DNA from: Aspidiotus rigidus
Taxonomy: Eukaryota > Arthropoda > Insecta > Hemiptera > Diaspididae
NCBI GenBank assembly: GCA_035079385.1
Contig: JAVHKY010000001.1
Location: 13,788,501 to 13,852,500, forward strand
Length of the DNA: 64,000 nucleotides
Reading direction: 5' to 3'
Shown here: one piece after another, positions 10,802-23,700 of the stretch
Layout: every line of letters starts with the position of its first letter
Numbering within the stretch: position 1 is the stretch's first letter
Notes under the pieces: generated by a model
Seen by the model: only the letters and a program-made list of their open reading frames with translations
Databases searched by the model: none
What the model was told of the DNA's origin: nothing
Made by a program: the position numbers and the translations under genes

Positions 10802-13740
10802 TTTATTGATCGAGTATTCAATTTCCTTCTTTTTATTTCTTTTTCTGTGATTTTTCTTTTTTTTTTTTTTACGAGCATTACAGCTTGTGATTTATTTTAA
10901 GGCGTAACCACTATCTTTAAACATCGTTGAACTGGTGGAGAAACACAAAAGCTCAAAATAAGTAGTCGTTTTGTCTAAAAAAAAACCTAGAAGCGATCTT
11001 GATAATTTTCGAGCTATTTTTCCCAATTCATTTCTTCATTGTTTGAAAAATAACATTTTCTGATCGAATCAAAATGATGTGTCTAGTTGAACTAGGGTAA
11101 TCGATTAAATAATATTTTTATTTTCCGAAATTAGATTTGAGTCTAATAGAAACTCAAACATAGCGACTTGGGAAACGTTTTTGTTCCGTTTATTTACTAT
11201 TTTACAAATACCGGTAGTTTTATTTTATCGCTAGAATCCCATAATTTCTGCCAGAAAACGCTCTCGATATTTTTGTGATAGAAAATGCGGTTGTGTGTTT
11301 TTCTACCTCGATTATTGTTTGATTTTTAAGCGTCGTTCATCGTCGACGCAAAATGATGGGTCTTACCAGTTTTTTTTTTCCTTGCGATTGTGTGTGATTT
11401 TCAGTTATGATTTCTTCTTTTTTATTGGTTTATCCTCCATTTTAAATATATGTTTCTCGCGTCCAAAAATTTATGTCTTGTTTCTAAACACCTGTTTATT
11501 TTATTTAAAATTTTAGTCGATCAATTCATTGAAGAAATATAGTATTAAATACCTGTAAACTATACTCTTTGTTTGATGTACGTAATAATAAATCGAAAAA
11601 ATGTTGATACATTAGAAAATATTATATCGTGAAAGTTCCTTCGTAATAAATGAAGAGTAGTCTTCGCGATTCATACTGAAAATAAAAAAAAACTCCTTTT
11701 TTTAAAATATTTCTTTCGTAATTGTTACGTTTTTTCGATTGAATTTGGAGAACCACTCTTAAATCAGGAGTCATAGGTGGAAAAGGAAAAAGTTTCATAC
11801 TTTTGAAAAAACGATAGCTGCCCGTGGGCGTATAGAGCAAGAATATTATTCATCGACTTACTTACGTGAGCAATTCGTTGTTCATCAAAAATTTTCGCAT
11901 CTTTTTCGCGGCGTTTACTTTTATTTAACTTGTAACATCATTTGTTCCACCTTAAGAATAGCCCAGGTCTCTGTGACGTTAATCAGCAAATAACTATAAT
12001 CAAAACTAACATCTCGTTAATCCAACGGCAAGTGATGAACGAAAAATCTGTAATATCAAAGAAAAAGAAGTTTTTTGCCAGAAAAGTAAATCTCTATCGA
12101 GTGGAAACTAAATAGTACGCCAACCGAGGGTATGGTTGCAGTAGTTTACAGTAATAAAATTATTATATCGATTTTCATGCCGTTTGCTTATGTAAGAAAA
12201 AAAAGAAAAAATTCTTTCTGTCTTTTTTCCCTCTAAAAGTGGTGGTTGTCTGGATCCGAGTCCGGTTAAAACTTCAAAAATGTGTTTCAAACAATAAATT
12301 TAATGATTTAAAACAATTCTAAACGATAAATATAAAAACTTTTTTTTTTTTTTTTTTTTTGCAGCTCTGCGTGGAAGACATACTTCTAGGATACACTTCT
12401 TGAGTCAGAAGAGTATCTTTTGTAGGCATGAAAGGGGTAAAAATATTATTAATTTATTTAGGAAAAATTACTCCTAAATTTAATAATAAGATCAAGGACC
12501 TTACAAATTTCTCACTCTAAAAATTACGGAAGCGTAAAAAATTCAAAAAATTTTGATTTTTTATTTGACATCCAAGTTGAGAGACCTGGAAGTGATTTCA
12601 TCTCCATCTTTAAAATATGATTACAAATTATTTCGATAATTAATCTCTTCTGGTGTTAAGAAAGATAAAGGGAATCTCCTCAACAATTTTCATAAAAATC
12701 TCTGAATTCGCTATTGGGATGTTAACCTATGTTTGGCAGCGCTAGAATCGCCTTCCTCTCTCGCCGCACTCGCTTGAATTTCTGGGTGACGATTTTACGT
12801 TCAATGTATTTGGCCATAAGAATCGTGATTTTCAATTAGTCGTAGATGACTCAATACTTCATTAATAGAATTGCTTCTTTCAGTTATCGATTCTCTTGAA
12901 GTATTTAAACGATTTATAGGATATAATTTTTCGACAATACGAATTGTAATAATTTAAATCGTATTTGAAAATTGCAAATTCCGCATCGTGAAGCATGGTA
13001 CGTTAAAATTATCCCCCACATGTTCAAACACGGCTACCAACTTACGTAACTTAGGTTAACATCCCAAGAAAATTGAAGATACATTCAATCACTGAATCAA
13101 CAATATATGAACGTCCAATTGAATTTTCTAGAAAGACAAACAGCGTCCGTCTAACTATTTTTTCGGCTGTTCCATTTTTTTTTTTTTTCTTTCTTTTGGA
13201 AGCGATGTAACACGACTGTAGGCTATAAGTTTTGAACGCATTGAACTGTTGTAGATATTATCTCCAGCAGTACTCGTGAAATAAACACCTGAAAATACAT
13301 TATTACCGATACGAGTTTGAGTCAATTCTAAACTAGTATCAAAATAGATTGAATCTCGCAGATCACAAATCAAGGATCGTGTAAATTAGAGATCCAATAT
13401 TTATGGTAAGCTCAGATATACTTTGTTTCTATGTCGTATCATTTTGATATATTCTAGAGAAAATCTGGGGCAATACAAACTCTCATCGCGTAATAATTGA
13501 AGCGAGATTTTTACAGCTGGTGGTCTACTCCGAGTATAGTATGCTCTGCAAAAGCCAAATATTTGAATGGATCACTTTTTGCTTCCACGAGCTTTTCCAT
13601 TGTATATGTTATGCTTTTTATCGAAACAGACTCAAATTTTGGAAATAAGGGGGCAGGTAAGAGCGCGGAAATAAAACATGTTGTTCGAGCAAATTTTTCT
13701 CATGGCTGATTCCAGTAAACGAACTCATTCAAACCTCTCA
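10802..13740. other. LRR1 3' UTR and convergent intergenic spacer
   Basis: AT-rich sequence between the LRR1 stop and the expected 3' end of the CPAP1-like transcript. Candidate plus-strand polyadenylation hexamers are ATTAAA at 11104 and 11544 and AATAAA at 11587; I cannot tell which is used. There is a T20 run at about 12341-12360 and a T11 run at about 13180. No ORF has coding character. Confidence 0.5.
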
Positions 13741-14641
13741 TTTATTAAACCACGTTTATTCACCGAGAAGATAGAATAAAAACAAAAACTTTGATACAAA
13801 CAGAAAACTAAACATATTATATACATCGCCACGAATAATAATTTTAAATTATGTATCATCATATAAAAGATAATCAAAAACGCTTATTCAATTAGAGCAA
13901 AACGAGAAAATGTAAATTTCAGTATCCTAATTATCTTAGTCGTAAGATAAAGATAAAAACTAGAAAATAAATTAAAAAACAGACCGGCTTCAATATCCGA
14001 AATTAATTACTAATATAAAAAAGATAAAAGTCCAAATCCATCTTATCGATGCCTACAAAAGACAAACGCTGAGTAAGTACAACAGATATAAATCGACTAA
14101 TTGTACATTTCCTTTATTTGTCAGTTATATATATGAAAGGCACACAAAAATAGAGAGGAAAGAAAAAAAAAGAAGAATATCAAGGAAAAACGAAAAAAAT
14201 AAATAATGACTTAAACATTGTAACTACATAGTTACGAGTATTTTGACATCCCCTCATTCGTTTCTACATTTTTTTTTTTCTTTCTTTCTTCGCAGATTTC
14301 TTCCAAAGCCATAATCGAGACACAATCTCCAGGGAAAATAGTTCGCAAATGTAATCTTAAGATATTTTTACTGTACATAGACCCACGTATTTAAATTTTT
14401 TAACGCTGAGTATAAGAGTACGATTCTAAGGTGGTAACGTGAGTTGCGTAGAATGTCCTCAACAAGCGAGGTCTCTACCACTTCAACGCATACCATACTT
14501 CGATCGTTCTCAAGTAACTTGACTGCGGTAACCCTTGGGCCATATTGTTCTCTATCACAAATGCTAGGTATAAGGAAAATATGGTAGCACATCGGTACGA
14601 TGCCAGTCTAGGAACTCTTGAAAGCTGGTGCGCTCGCGATT
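13741..14641 (-). other. Probable 3' UTR of the CPAP1-like gene
   Basis: AT-rich sequence directly downstream of the TGA stop. On the minus strand AATAAA hexamers lie at 13760-13755 and 13746-13741. The end of the transcript is inferred from these only. The 74-residue ORF inside it has no coding character. Confidence 0.45.
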
Positions 14642-17600
14642 TCATCGGTTCCAATTATTCGACGCGAGCGAATATAAAGTTTTGAGTAAGTCGACCGCCC
14701 TCGAGTCCGTATCCGTCAAGCCGGCCGGCTCCATTTGCTTCGCAGGTCTGGCAGTTGCTCTACCAGTTCTGCTTACACGCGTGGTCGCGTGAACCGTTGA
14801 CTTAGAAATGAAATCAGTCGGAGGACGATAGAGCGGCGTCGTCGATATAACCGCTAGTCTGGCCGTCGGCGTGCGGCCATCTTTGCGTACCTTACGACGC
14901 GATATCGGCTGCTCGGTATAACCATTATCGTACGCTTTAGTCGATAGCGGCACCAGCAGCGCTTTGAGCAGTTTTGATTTCAAGTCTCGCACTGACCTAT
15001 TCTCCGGGGTGCGACCATCATTAACGAGCAGGAGTACCAATTTATTACGTAGAGTCGGATTGCTCTGCGCCTCCTGCATCATATCCACCATCGCGTTTAC
15101 CGCGCTTTCATTGAATAACGGCTTCATCGTTTCCGACGACATTATATTCAAGGCTGTTCTGAGGGTCTCCTCGGGTAGCGTAGTCTGAGGAGGTTTGAAA
15201 GCTGTAACGCTGCTCCCAGCAGTCTGAGTGACGGTTGTTCGCGGGGACGTGACGACATCCGCTCTCGAGCTTATGTACGGCGTGAACGTTGCCGAAGAGG
15301 TGCGCACACCGAATTGAGGGTACGCGGGCGACTTCAGATTCGGAGGAGAAAGCGTATACTTGCCCGCGAATTTCCCGTACAACGGATAGCGAATTAAATT
15401 ATCGGGGGCAACGAACGATTGCGTGTCGGCCGTTATGAGTAGAGGCTCCTCCTGTAGATTTTGGGCGTTGTTGTCGAAAAATTTCTGACTTTTATCGTCG
15501 TATAGGTTAACTTTGAGCGGCGTTGAGGAAGGGAAAGTTGGCAAGGTCGTACCGCGAGTACGATTTTTGGTTATCTCGATGAGCGGCGAAACCGTGAAAG
15601 TAATAGGAGTAGTTGGAATTGTGGAAGGAAAATAGGTTTCATTTACGTTAAAATCGTAACTATTATCCGTCTGCGATTGAAAGCTCAAAGGATCGAACAT
15701 AAAATTATTTATTTCTTCGGCAAACGTTTCTGGATCTCTGATGACCGATTTCGGTGTTGTCGATGGGGAGGACGCGGTCGGTCTGCGTACTGTTCGTTCG
15801 TCCTCGGAAAATGCGAGCACTTCATCATCCGCAGCCTCCAGTCTCGCAGACGTTTCGAGCGAAGGAGGTTCGGTGGGACGTACTTCAGACAGAATCTTGC
15901 GGAATTGCTCAGGATCCTCTAAATACGCGGAGAGAGCTCTACTGAATATTTGAGCTAGTTCGCGGAAATCGGGAGTGCTTTTGAGTTTCAGTTTTTGGTC
16001 GAACGATTGGGCGGTAGAGGACGGCTTTGGTGAACTCGACTGTACCAGACCGTTGCTGTTTTCGATCAGAAGATCGCTTTCAGATTTGGTAGTGGTCGGT
16101 TCGCGGTCCTTTTTTGTGAACAATTGGTCGTACGCCTCTCTGGTTTCGTTTCGTAGCAAAATGGGGAAGCTTTCCCTGGCAGGCTGGGCGGGAGTGGTCT
16201 CACGTAAATTCATACTGGTACCAAATGAATTCAACAGTAATTCGGAGACGGCAGGTCTTGAGAAGTTACGGACGACATCCGTCACGCCTTCGTCCGGTTC
16301 CGGAGTCACAAGATTGAGTAGATCGATTACGTTTTCGTCGGACGGAAAATACAGAGCGTAGCTTTGATTCGAGTTGTTGGCAAGCTGCGTATCGAAAAGC
16401 ATATTGTAAATGCCGAAGGTTGTCGGTGCCTCGGGATCGAAGGTTGTTTGAGTAGCGGGTACTGGCGAGGTCGTTTGAATGTTGGCTGGTTTAGTGTTGA
16501 CGTTGGTCTGGCTGTTGTAATTTTGATTAAGATAGTAATTCTGCCAGTTTGGATACTTGCCGTTGCCTACGAAAGAGGCGGTTTCCGCTAGAATTTGTTG
16601 TTCTCGGAAATAGTTGTTATCTAAAGTAGTGGATGGAGTCGAGAATGATGTTTGACCAAAAGTTGTAGTTTGCGCCTGCAGTTTAGTTGTCGGCTTAGTG
16701 GTCTTCGCTGGCGTTGTTCCGCTAGTCATTGTAAAATAAGTTTGACTGAAACTAGGGGTAGTGAGCTCGGTATTGTAGGTAGTTCGCGGAGGTAAGGTCG
16801 CCGAAACCGAAGTTTTAGGGGGAGACCCGGCAAATCTAGTCGTTAGATAGTTCTGATCGATTGGATATTTACCGGGCGTAAAATTTGGTACCATGATCGG
16901 CTGGCTTTTGGCGGGGAAAGCGGCGCTATATTTAGCACCATTATTCGTTTTTTGTTCGCCGTTAAAATTATTTTGTGACGAAGATATTGCGTTGTAACTG
17001 CTGATAGGTGTCCAATTGGAGTTCTGTTGTCGAGGAGGTAACGGCGTCGAATTGATCACGTTTGTCGACCTGACGGGAACCGTATTCGATGGCGGCTGCG
17101 TGAAAGTTATAGTATTGGTTTTGAAGTCGAAATTTACTCCGCTAAAGGTGTTCGGATAATTGGTTTGGGCTTTTTGATTAGTTTGGATTGAATTGGTGTT
17201 GGCCGGCTGCTTGAAATTGGTAGCAATATTTCGGCCGTTGGGACCACTTGATTTTATGACACCGGTAGTTGGAGTTACCGGTGCGTAGTTTTGATAGTTG
17301 AATGTAGCTTGATTGGGAATCGGAGCAGTGATGCCGAAATTTGGTCCCGGGGGTCTCTTCGTGTCGACGTTTTGGTACATATTTTTCTGCGGGAAATCGT
17401 ACGCCGGATAGTTGGTCGGTCGCGCATCTCGAAAATTGATCTCATTGTTGGGGACTGATTTTGTAGGTTGATTTGCCTGAAAATACGATTTGGTCACCGA
17501 AACTGGCGACTCGAGTAAGGTTGATTCTTTGATACCTTGTGCCAGTAAATTATGCATCGCATTCGTGATGGTTTCGGCGCGTTTTTTGTAGAGATTTTGG

Positions 17601-17758
17601 TCAGCCTCTAGTTGTTGAACGCTCTGCTCGTAGAGTTCGGGCGAACGCTCGCATTCCACCCGGAACCACCAATCGCAAATTAAGTGCGACTGGCGGAAAA
17701 TGGTGCCATTCGGACATAGGAATGAGACTTTTCGACCGCCGTCGCATACGTGGAATAC
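14642..17758 (-). CDS. CPAP1-like gene, terminal coding exon (residues 138-1175)
   Basis: A 3.1-kb open exon that begins at a CAG|GTATTC acceptor and supplies four of the six chitin-binding cysteines (142, 152, 165, 173), followed by the whole low-complexity tail. No methionine is needed here: the frame is entered by splicing at phase 0 from 17844, 85 bp upstream. GC content is visibly higher than in the surrounding introns. The stop is TGA at 14644-14642. An exon encoding about 1000 residues of T/S/P-rich sequence without interruption is typical of large cuticular or mucin-like arthropod proteins. Confidence 0.93.
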   Translation of the reverse strand, partial: VFHVCDGGRKVSFLCPNGTIFRQSHLICDWWFRVECERSPELYEQSVQQLEADQNLYKKRAETITNAMHNLLAQGIKESTLLESPVSVTKSYFQANQPTKSVPNNEINFRDARPTNYPAYDFPQKNMYQNVDTKRPPGPNFGITAPIPNQATFNYQNYAPVTPTTGVIKSSGPNGRNIATNFKQPANTNSIQTNQKAQTNYPNTFSGVNFDFKTNTITFTQPPSNTVPVRSTNVINSTPLPPRQQNSNWTPISSYNAISSSQNNFNGEQKTNNGAKYSAAFPAKSQPIMVPNFTPGKYPIDQNYLTTRFAGSPPKTSVSATLPPRTTYNTELTTPSFSQTYFTMTSGTTPAKTTKPTTKLQAQTTTFGQTSFSTPSTTLDNNYFREQQILAETASFVGNGKYPNWQNYYLNQNYNSQTNVNTKPANIQTTSPVPATQTTFDPEAPTTFGIYNMLFDTQLANNSNQSYALYFPSDENVIDLLNLVTPEPDEGVTDVVRNFSRPAVSELLLNSFGTSMNLRETTPAQPARESFPILLRNETREAYDQLFTKKDREPTTTKSESDLLIENSNGLVQSSSPKPSSTAQSFDQKLKLKSTPDFRELAQIFSRALSAYLEDPEQFRKILSEVRPTEPPSLETSARLEAADDEVLAFSEDERTVRRPTASSPSTTPKSVIRDPETFAEEINNFMFDPLSFQSQTDNSYDFNVNETYFPSTIPTTPITFTVSPLIEITKNRTRGTTLPTFPSSTPLKVNLYDDKSQKFFDNNAQNLQEEPLLITADTQSFVAPDNLIRYPLYGKFAGKYTLSPPNLKSPAYPQFGVRTSSATFTPYISSRADVVTSPRTTVTQTAGSSVTAFKPPQTTLPEETLRTALNIMSSETMKPLFNESAVNAMVDMMQEAQSNPTLRNKLVLLLVNDGRTPENRSVRDLKSKLLKALLVPLSTKAYDNGYTEQPISRRKVRKDGRTPTARLAVISTTPLYRPPTDFISKSTVHATTRVSRTGRATARPAKQMEPAGLTDTDSRAVDLLKTLYSLASNNWNR

Positions 17759-20700
17759 CTGCGGGTAAGGAAGGAAGTTGAAATGTTGTGTCGAATGTTG
17801 AAAGAGAAAATTTTTACGGAATCGTGCTGTATTGTCTGCGTACCTGACAATGCGTGTCCAGATCTGCGTAGTATCCGGTGTTGGAATTTTTCAAGTCGCG
17901 GCAGTTGAACTTGGTTACGGGCACGTGCGAGAGGACAGGAAAATCGACACCTGGTCTTCCGAATACACCTAAAGAAACAATTCGAAAATAATGTTAATTA
18001 ACTGAATATTTGAAAGTAAAAAGAATTAAAGAGTCTTAAACGATGATACAGTGAAGATTATTGCAGCCATTGATTCGGGAATTTCGAGAAAAGAAAACAG
18101 ACAGTCATTCTGAGGAAAAATTTTCAGGGTGGGGTCGGAAATTGATTGTCTGCAAATTTATTTAGGAACTACAGTCATGAAAAACGTTTGTATCGCCGAA
18201 GAATTTTTTAGTGGGAGTCAAATTCAACCACTTCAGAAATTGCGTAGTTTACTTATCAAAAGTAGCATCAGTGGCAACAGGAAACTCGTATCTTTGCGAC
18301 CAGTGATGTAATGATTTTGAAAAGGATTCAAAAAACTCCTTGATAGAAAAAAGTGAGTTGAATATTGTCTTGATCTTCGAATTAAAAAGGTTGGAAACAC
18401 TCGTATGATAATACCTACACATGAACAAATTTTAAACTTTTGGGATGGACATGAACTATAGAAGGTATTTCTAGAAGTATTTTCAACGCTGAGTACCATA
18501 TGCCATTTACCGTTTTTCCATATTACCTCTCATTATTGTGCAATACTTATGTTTAGTTACTGCGGATTGTTGCGACGCGTAACGTGTCTTATCGAGCTAC
18601 AAAATTTCAACGCGCAAGAAGCTACACTTGCCTGTCGCGATGAAGCGCGAGAACTAATCATAAGTATTTCACGATGATGAGAGGTAATGGCATGGTACCC
18701 AGTGTCGAAAATACTTCTAGAAATACCTTCTATAGTTCATGTTCATTCCAAAAGTTTGAAATTTGTTCATGTGTGTAAGGTTGAGTTGAGAACATGTTTG
18801 AAAAAGACGCATATTATACATCCATTGTTCTCGTCTTCGAAGTATGTTTTGTTCAAAGACGTCCGTCCGTTTGGCAGAGAAGGTGAAGGGGAAATTCTGA
18901 AAAAGAACTGAGTTTGTTCATCTGTTTTTTGTATGCGCAGATAGCTGTTCAGGAATTTCAGTAAGATCGAGACGGATGTCAGTAACCAAGAGGGAGTGGA
19001 TGAAAAAATAGGAATTTTGAGGATATGCGTCCAAAGAAAAATGAAGCGACGGGACGGGACGGGTAAATTACGTGGGTTGCGGGCCCTTAAAAAGATAGGA
19101 ATATTTGGGTATTGGGTGCCAGAAAATTATAGCAGTGAGTGGGAGAACGCGGTGTCGGAGAATGGAATCCAGCTTTCATTAAGGTTGGTTCTTAAATTGG
19201 GCCATAATCGAATTGGGGACGGATCAAGCTATTTAAGAGTTCGAGGAGGAATTTACGGTTACAACCGGTGCGTGGGTGCGACAGGTATTTGGGAATGATC
19301 AAGGAATTCCGGTATTTCGAACTCAAGATTTTGATATGGTTGGATTCGATGGTGAGATCGAGGAACTTGACACAGGATTGGATGGCAATCGTGAAATTCT
19401 GTAGATGCAAAGAAGGAAGAGGGAGGACCTGAAAATCGAAATTCACAGTTTCGTGGTGAGTTGATTGGAGAAGTCTTGCTACTTGTTGGAGGTTGAGAAT
19501 ATAATTATTCCTTTTTACGAAACCCTGATTCACTCCAATATTAGGTACTTCTCATTTTTAATGCATGCCATAGAAATGTAAATAATGTGCATTCCTGACA
19601 CGTTTTTGTATAAAGTTCAGCTTGTCACTACCACCAACAGTCGTTTGATAAAGGGAGAGCTGGTGCTGTTTGTGAGGTTATTTATAGTTATTAGGAAGAG
19701 AGAAACTCAACGTTTTCTGGGGGTACCGTTTTGGAGAGTGTGGTGAAAAGAGTCATAAAGATCTTGAATTCTGACCGTTACAAACCTGTCATGAAGGAAG
19801 GGTGGTATGAGTTTGGTCAAATTTACTCGAAGGCCAATGTCATACAGAGATGTAGTGACGGCAGATCCAAGAAAATGGTGTACAATTGAAGGGCTGCGTG
19901 GAAAAAGGGCCTCCGTCTAATGTATTTCTTATGGAACGGAGGCCCCTTTTCCACGCAGCGCTTCAATTTCGAGTTTGAGCAAAAGGCTTTCTCAATTTGG
20001 ACGTTCAAGTCAAATATAGCTCAGAGGGTGTTACAGACTTTGCGGCGAAACCCGTATCGATATGCGCAAAAGATCTTATGTGAATTCGGAATATCCTTTT
20101 GTTCATCATTTTTTGGAACAATTTGCCCAGAACATTCAATTCATTTTTTTAGCGGGGAACCCGCTACCCCTTTTCTTGGGGGTACTTTCAGAAAATTTTC
20201 GTCCGCGGGCGCGAGCAGTCCGAGGTTGATGACGTCACGGAGGGGGGGGGGAGGACTTAGAAAAATTTCGACTCTTGAGCTATTTATGATACGAGAGGAC
20301 TTGAAAAAATTTCGACCTCCAAGCTATATATTATGACGGGGAAAAATGTCGGTCTCCAAGCTATTTATGATAGGAGAGGGACTTGGAATAATTTCGACTT
20401 CTAAGCTAAGTATGTACGAGGGGGGCTTGGAGATTCCCGAGCTATATATTATGACAGGAGAGGGACTTGGAATAATTTTAACTCTCGAGCTTTATACGAT
20501 AGGATTTTGAATACGGGTCTTTGCGGGTTCCCCGCTCGCCGTTGCAAAACTTGCTTTTTCACGAATGTTCCAGATCGCTTCGACATACGAATTCTTTATC
20601 ACCATTGATATACTACCATCAAAAATACGCTCTTTATATACGGCAAGAGCTCGCGATATTTTACGACATCTCGAAAGTGATCATTCGTAATAAAATTTTG

Positions 20701-23700
20701 AATTGAATCAAAGAATTGAGTCCGAAGCGAGATAAAGAGGAATCATGGGCTAATATTTCAGATCACCGCATGCTCATCGTATAGCCATCGATTTCCCGCA
20801 GCTATATTACGAGTTTCTAATCACGGCATTAAATCTAGTTGAATTTGCGAACGCGTACGACTACGATATTGCATACTTTGCAGAGCATCTGGCGCACGTT
20901 CTCATCAGCACTTGGCTGCGGAATAACTGGCCCTCGTAAGGTATTGAGTAATCATCTAAAGCGAGCGATTCGCGAGCTCCGAAGCTATATATCGTGCTAG
21001 TTTTTTTCCCTAAATTTAGCTATATTTGTGTTCGCGCGAGAGTAATATTTTATCTTCGTGAGAAAATTGATGTTCGAAATTAATATTCTAATACCGCGAA
21101 CTCTTTGACCCGTGCCATCACGAGCGCAATACGACTCGTATAAACGCCAACGGCTCAGGTCGTTTTCCACACCAAAACGGACGCACTATTTTGCTATGCA
21201 TTTCGTCGATTGCGCTTCGGACTTGTCAATTAAACAAGTACAGCATAGACAAATCGGAGTGGGTAAGTATAGTCTTCGGGCTGATTCTCATATTCTCGAT
21301 GGACGTTGTCAGCGCCACACTTATAACAGGGTGCCAATAATGAGTCTTATTGGCCGATTAAAACGGGCGGAGTTGCTCACGCTAATGTATACTATTCGTA
21401 TTCGTGTAAATTCTAACCACGAATTATATTACACTTTTTTTTTTCTTTCTTCATACATCCTAGTACGGTACATACACGCGCAATTATATACCTATTTATG
21501 GCAGAAATATAACATCGGTATTCCATGGATGTAGCAGAATACCATCAATGATATCGAGAATTTTGACGTAAAAATAGCCTTAGGTACTCGTTCGCAATTG
21601 AACGTTTGAAATTAAATAATTACAAGAAACATTACAACCGTACATACAATACATAAGTTAACACTGGGCACTGAGTAGAAGGCGGTTGTGGTATATGAGA
21701 AATTTGTGCAATACCGGTACTAGTAATTTTAAACACGCATAATAGTAACTGTACTTTGTGTCTTACCTTGGTATTCTTGGAATTGGAGACCATTATCGTC
21801 CAAAGAGTTAAACTGTTGGTCGCTCGATTCATTAGGTAGCTTTCGTCTGTGTCTGCGATAATTTAATTGGTCTGTCTTATTGAAAGGAGATGGGTTGATT
21901 GGTTTTGCGTGCACGTAGTCGTACAGCACGCTCGAAGGAACGACCACTGCCTGTTGGGAAAACAATCAACGAATACATCGTATAAGAATGAATTTATTGA
22001 AAAAATTTTTCTGTGAAGTTTGTATACACTTCCGTAACGGAAATGAAACAATAAAATAATATTATTGATTAGGTATGATGAAGAATATTGGAGGAAAGTC
22101 CTATTTATGAGTATCTCGTCGGAGAACAATAACGAGGAATTGATTTTTTGGTAGGAAAGAAGATGCAGAACTCGGAAATTGTCAGTTCAATCATAGAATC
22201 CTCTGAGAAACAAGGATTGTCTGAAAAAGAAATACGTGTATCTACAATGGAAAAGTTAATGAGGTGCCGGGACAATCTTATCAATTTACGTAATCAAATG
22301 GCCATGAGACTAAAAATGTAGACCATTCGGACCTCTTGCAACCTCCTATTAGATGTTTTGTCGATTCAAATTCAACATCCGTTTGAAACGGTCCCAACTT
22401 CTTATGAGCCATGGGATCTCCCAACACCTTTCTTATGAGAATATATACTGTACCAAGAATCTTCTTATGTATATTGAATACTGATCTACAAGGTTAAACT
22501 AAATAGTGATAGTGCGTAGTGTGATTTTCTAAAAACAGCTCAATCGATTTCATTTTTATGGATGAGCTTTGGTAAAGATTGCCGTCCTACTGTCTTATCT
22601 TAACTTTGACGTACGGTAATTTAAGGATTTTGAAAATTTCTAGCTCTGAATCCTTATAAAGATGGGACTTCGATAATACATTCCTAGACGCAGTATTACC
22701 AGATGAAAGTCTCAAGAATGAGGTTGTCATGTATGCCACCACTTGAACGAGCGGCTCCAGAGTAAAATTAAACAGCTCCAGAGTGAAGTAATATGATTCG
22801 ATATAGACTGATCAGCAAAAATGGTACTTTTTTATCGGATCCAGAAATACCCTTTCTGCTGACTGTCTAATAAATTCGGACAATGGGCCACTAATGTGCC
22901 ACAAATTTTAAATATGCCACCAGATTCTCTATGATAACACTTATGATACAAATTTACCACCCTTAACCACGCTGCTTCCAAGTCATTTTTATGAAAAGAG
23001 TGTACTTCGCTACCATAGAACAGAACTATCTTATGTCGCATATAAACGACTTAGAAACTCGGTTCATCTCACCTGTAAATCGTACCTAGTTCTCGATTGT
23101 ATCGTTCTCAATTAGATTGTTTTGTATCGTTTCTTACTTTAGTACACCTGACGATGTTCGGCTAGTACCAACGGACAAACCTGGTCGTGTTTAATTAAAT
23201 CTTTCTTACGTACTTCTGTATTTTTCCTTTTCTTCACAACCTCTTATAAAGGGGGCTTGAATTTAAGTAAATTTTTATCTTTAAGCCTTGCGTCTAGATC
23301 TCGAGTTCTGAATTCTCTTCATAGAAATAACAATTGGAAAAATCTCCTCTTCTGAGCTGTATGAACACACGATTACGAATTGCGAGCTTTTATAGACGAG
23401 AGCTTTCGAAAAAATTTCCAGTTCTGAGTCATATATAAACTTGGGTGATCTTTCATCCAATTAAGAGCTTATTTGAGGATTTGGGAAAATTTCAATTTTG
23501 AGCTATATAAAATTGTATTTCCAAAGTGGATCCGTGTTCTGATCTCATAATATAAACATTTGGAACACTTTTTGAAGGTCATCATCACAGGTGTCGAATG
23601 CAAGGAGTTGAAAAATTTTCGACCCGGGAGGAGTAGAGCTTTGATCTAATTGAGGATCACGGGAAATTGTACATTTCCGAGTATCGTGACTTGAAGAGCT

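Larger units (their letters stand above)
17969..21766 (-). other. CPAP1-like gene, 3.8-kb intron rich in repeats
   Basis: Between the linker exon and the first chitin-binding exon. It contains one copy of a foldback MITE (18413-18780), a decayed LINE (19180-19740), a perfect-looking hairpin (19884-19968) and a minisatellite inside short inverted ends (20151-20536). The 140-residue ORF at 21112-21534 runs through intron sequence and has no recognisable product. Confidence 0.75.

Noticed and set aside
14964..16591. Several plus-strand ORFs of 60-128 codons opposite the large CPAP1 exon
   Set aside because: They are antisense shadows of a long GC-richer coding exon and have no independent support.
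18233..18499. ORF similar to the one at 35530-35724
   Set aside because: The similarity is explained by both being translations of the arms of the same MITE.
21112..21534. Plus-strand ORF of 140 codons
   Set aside because: Antisense to a CPAP1 intron, with a T-run-encoded hydrophobic stretch and no recognisable product.
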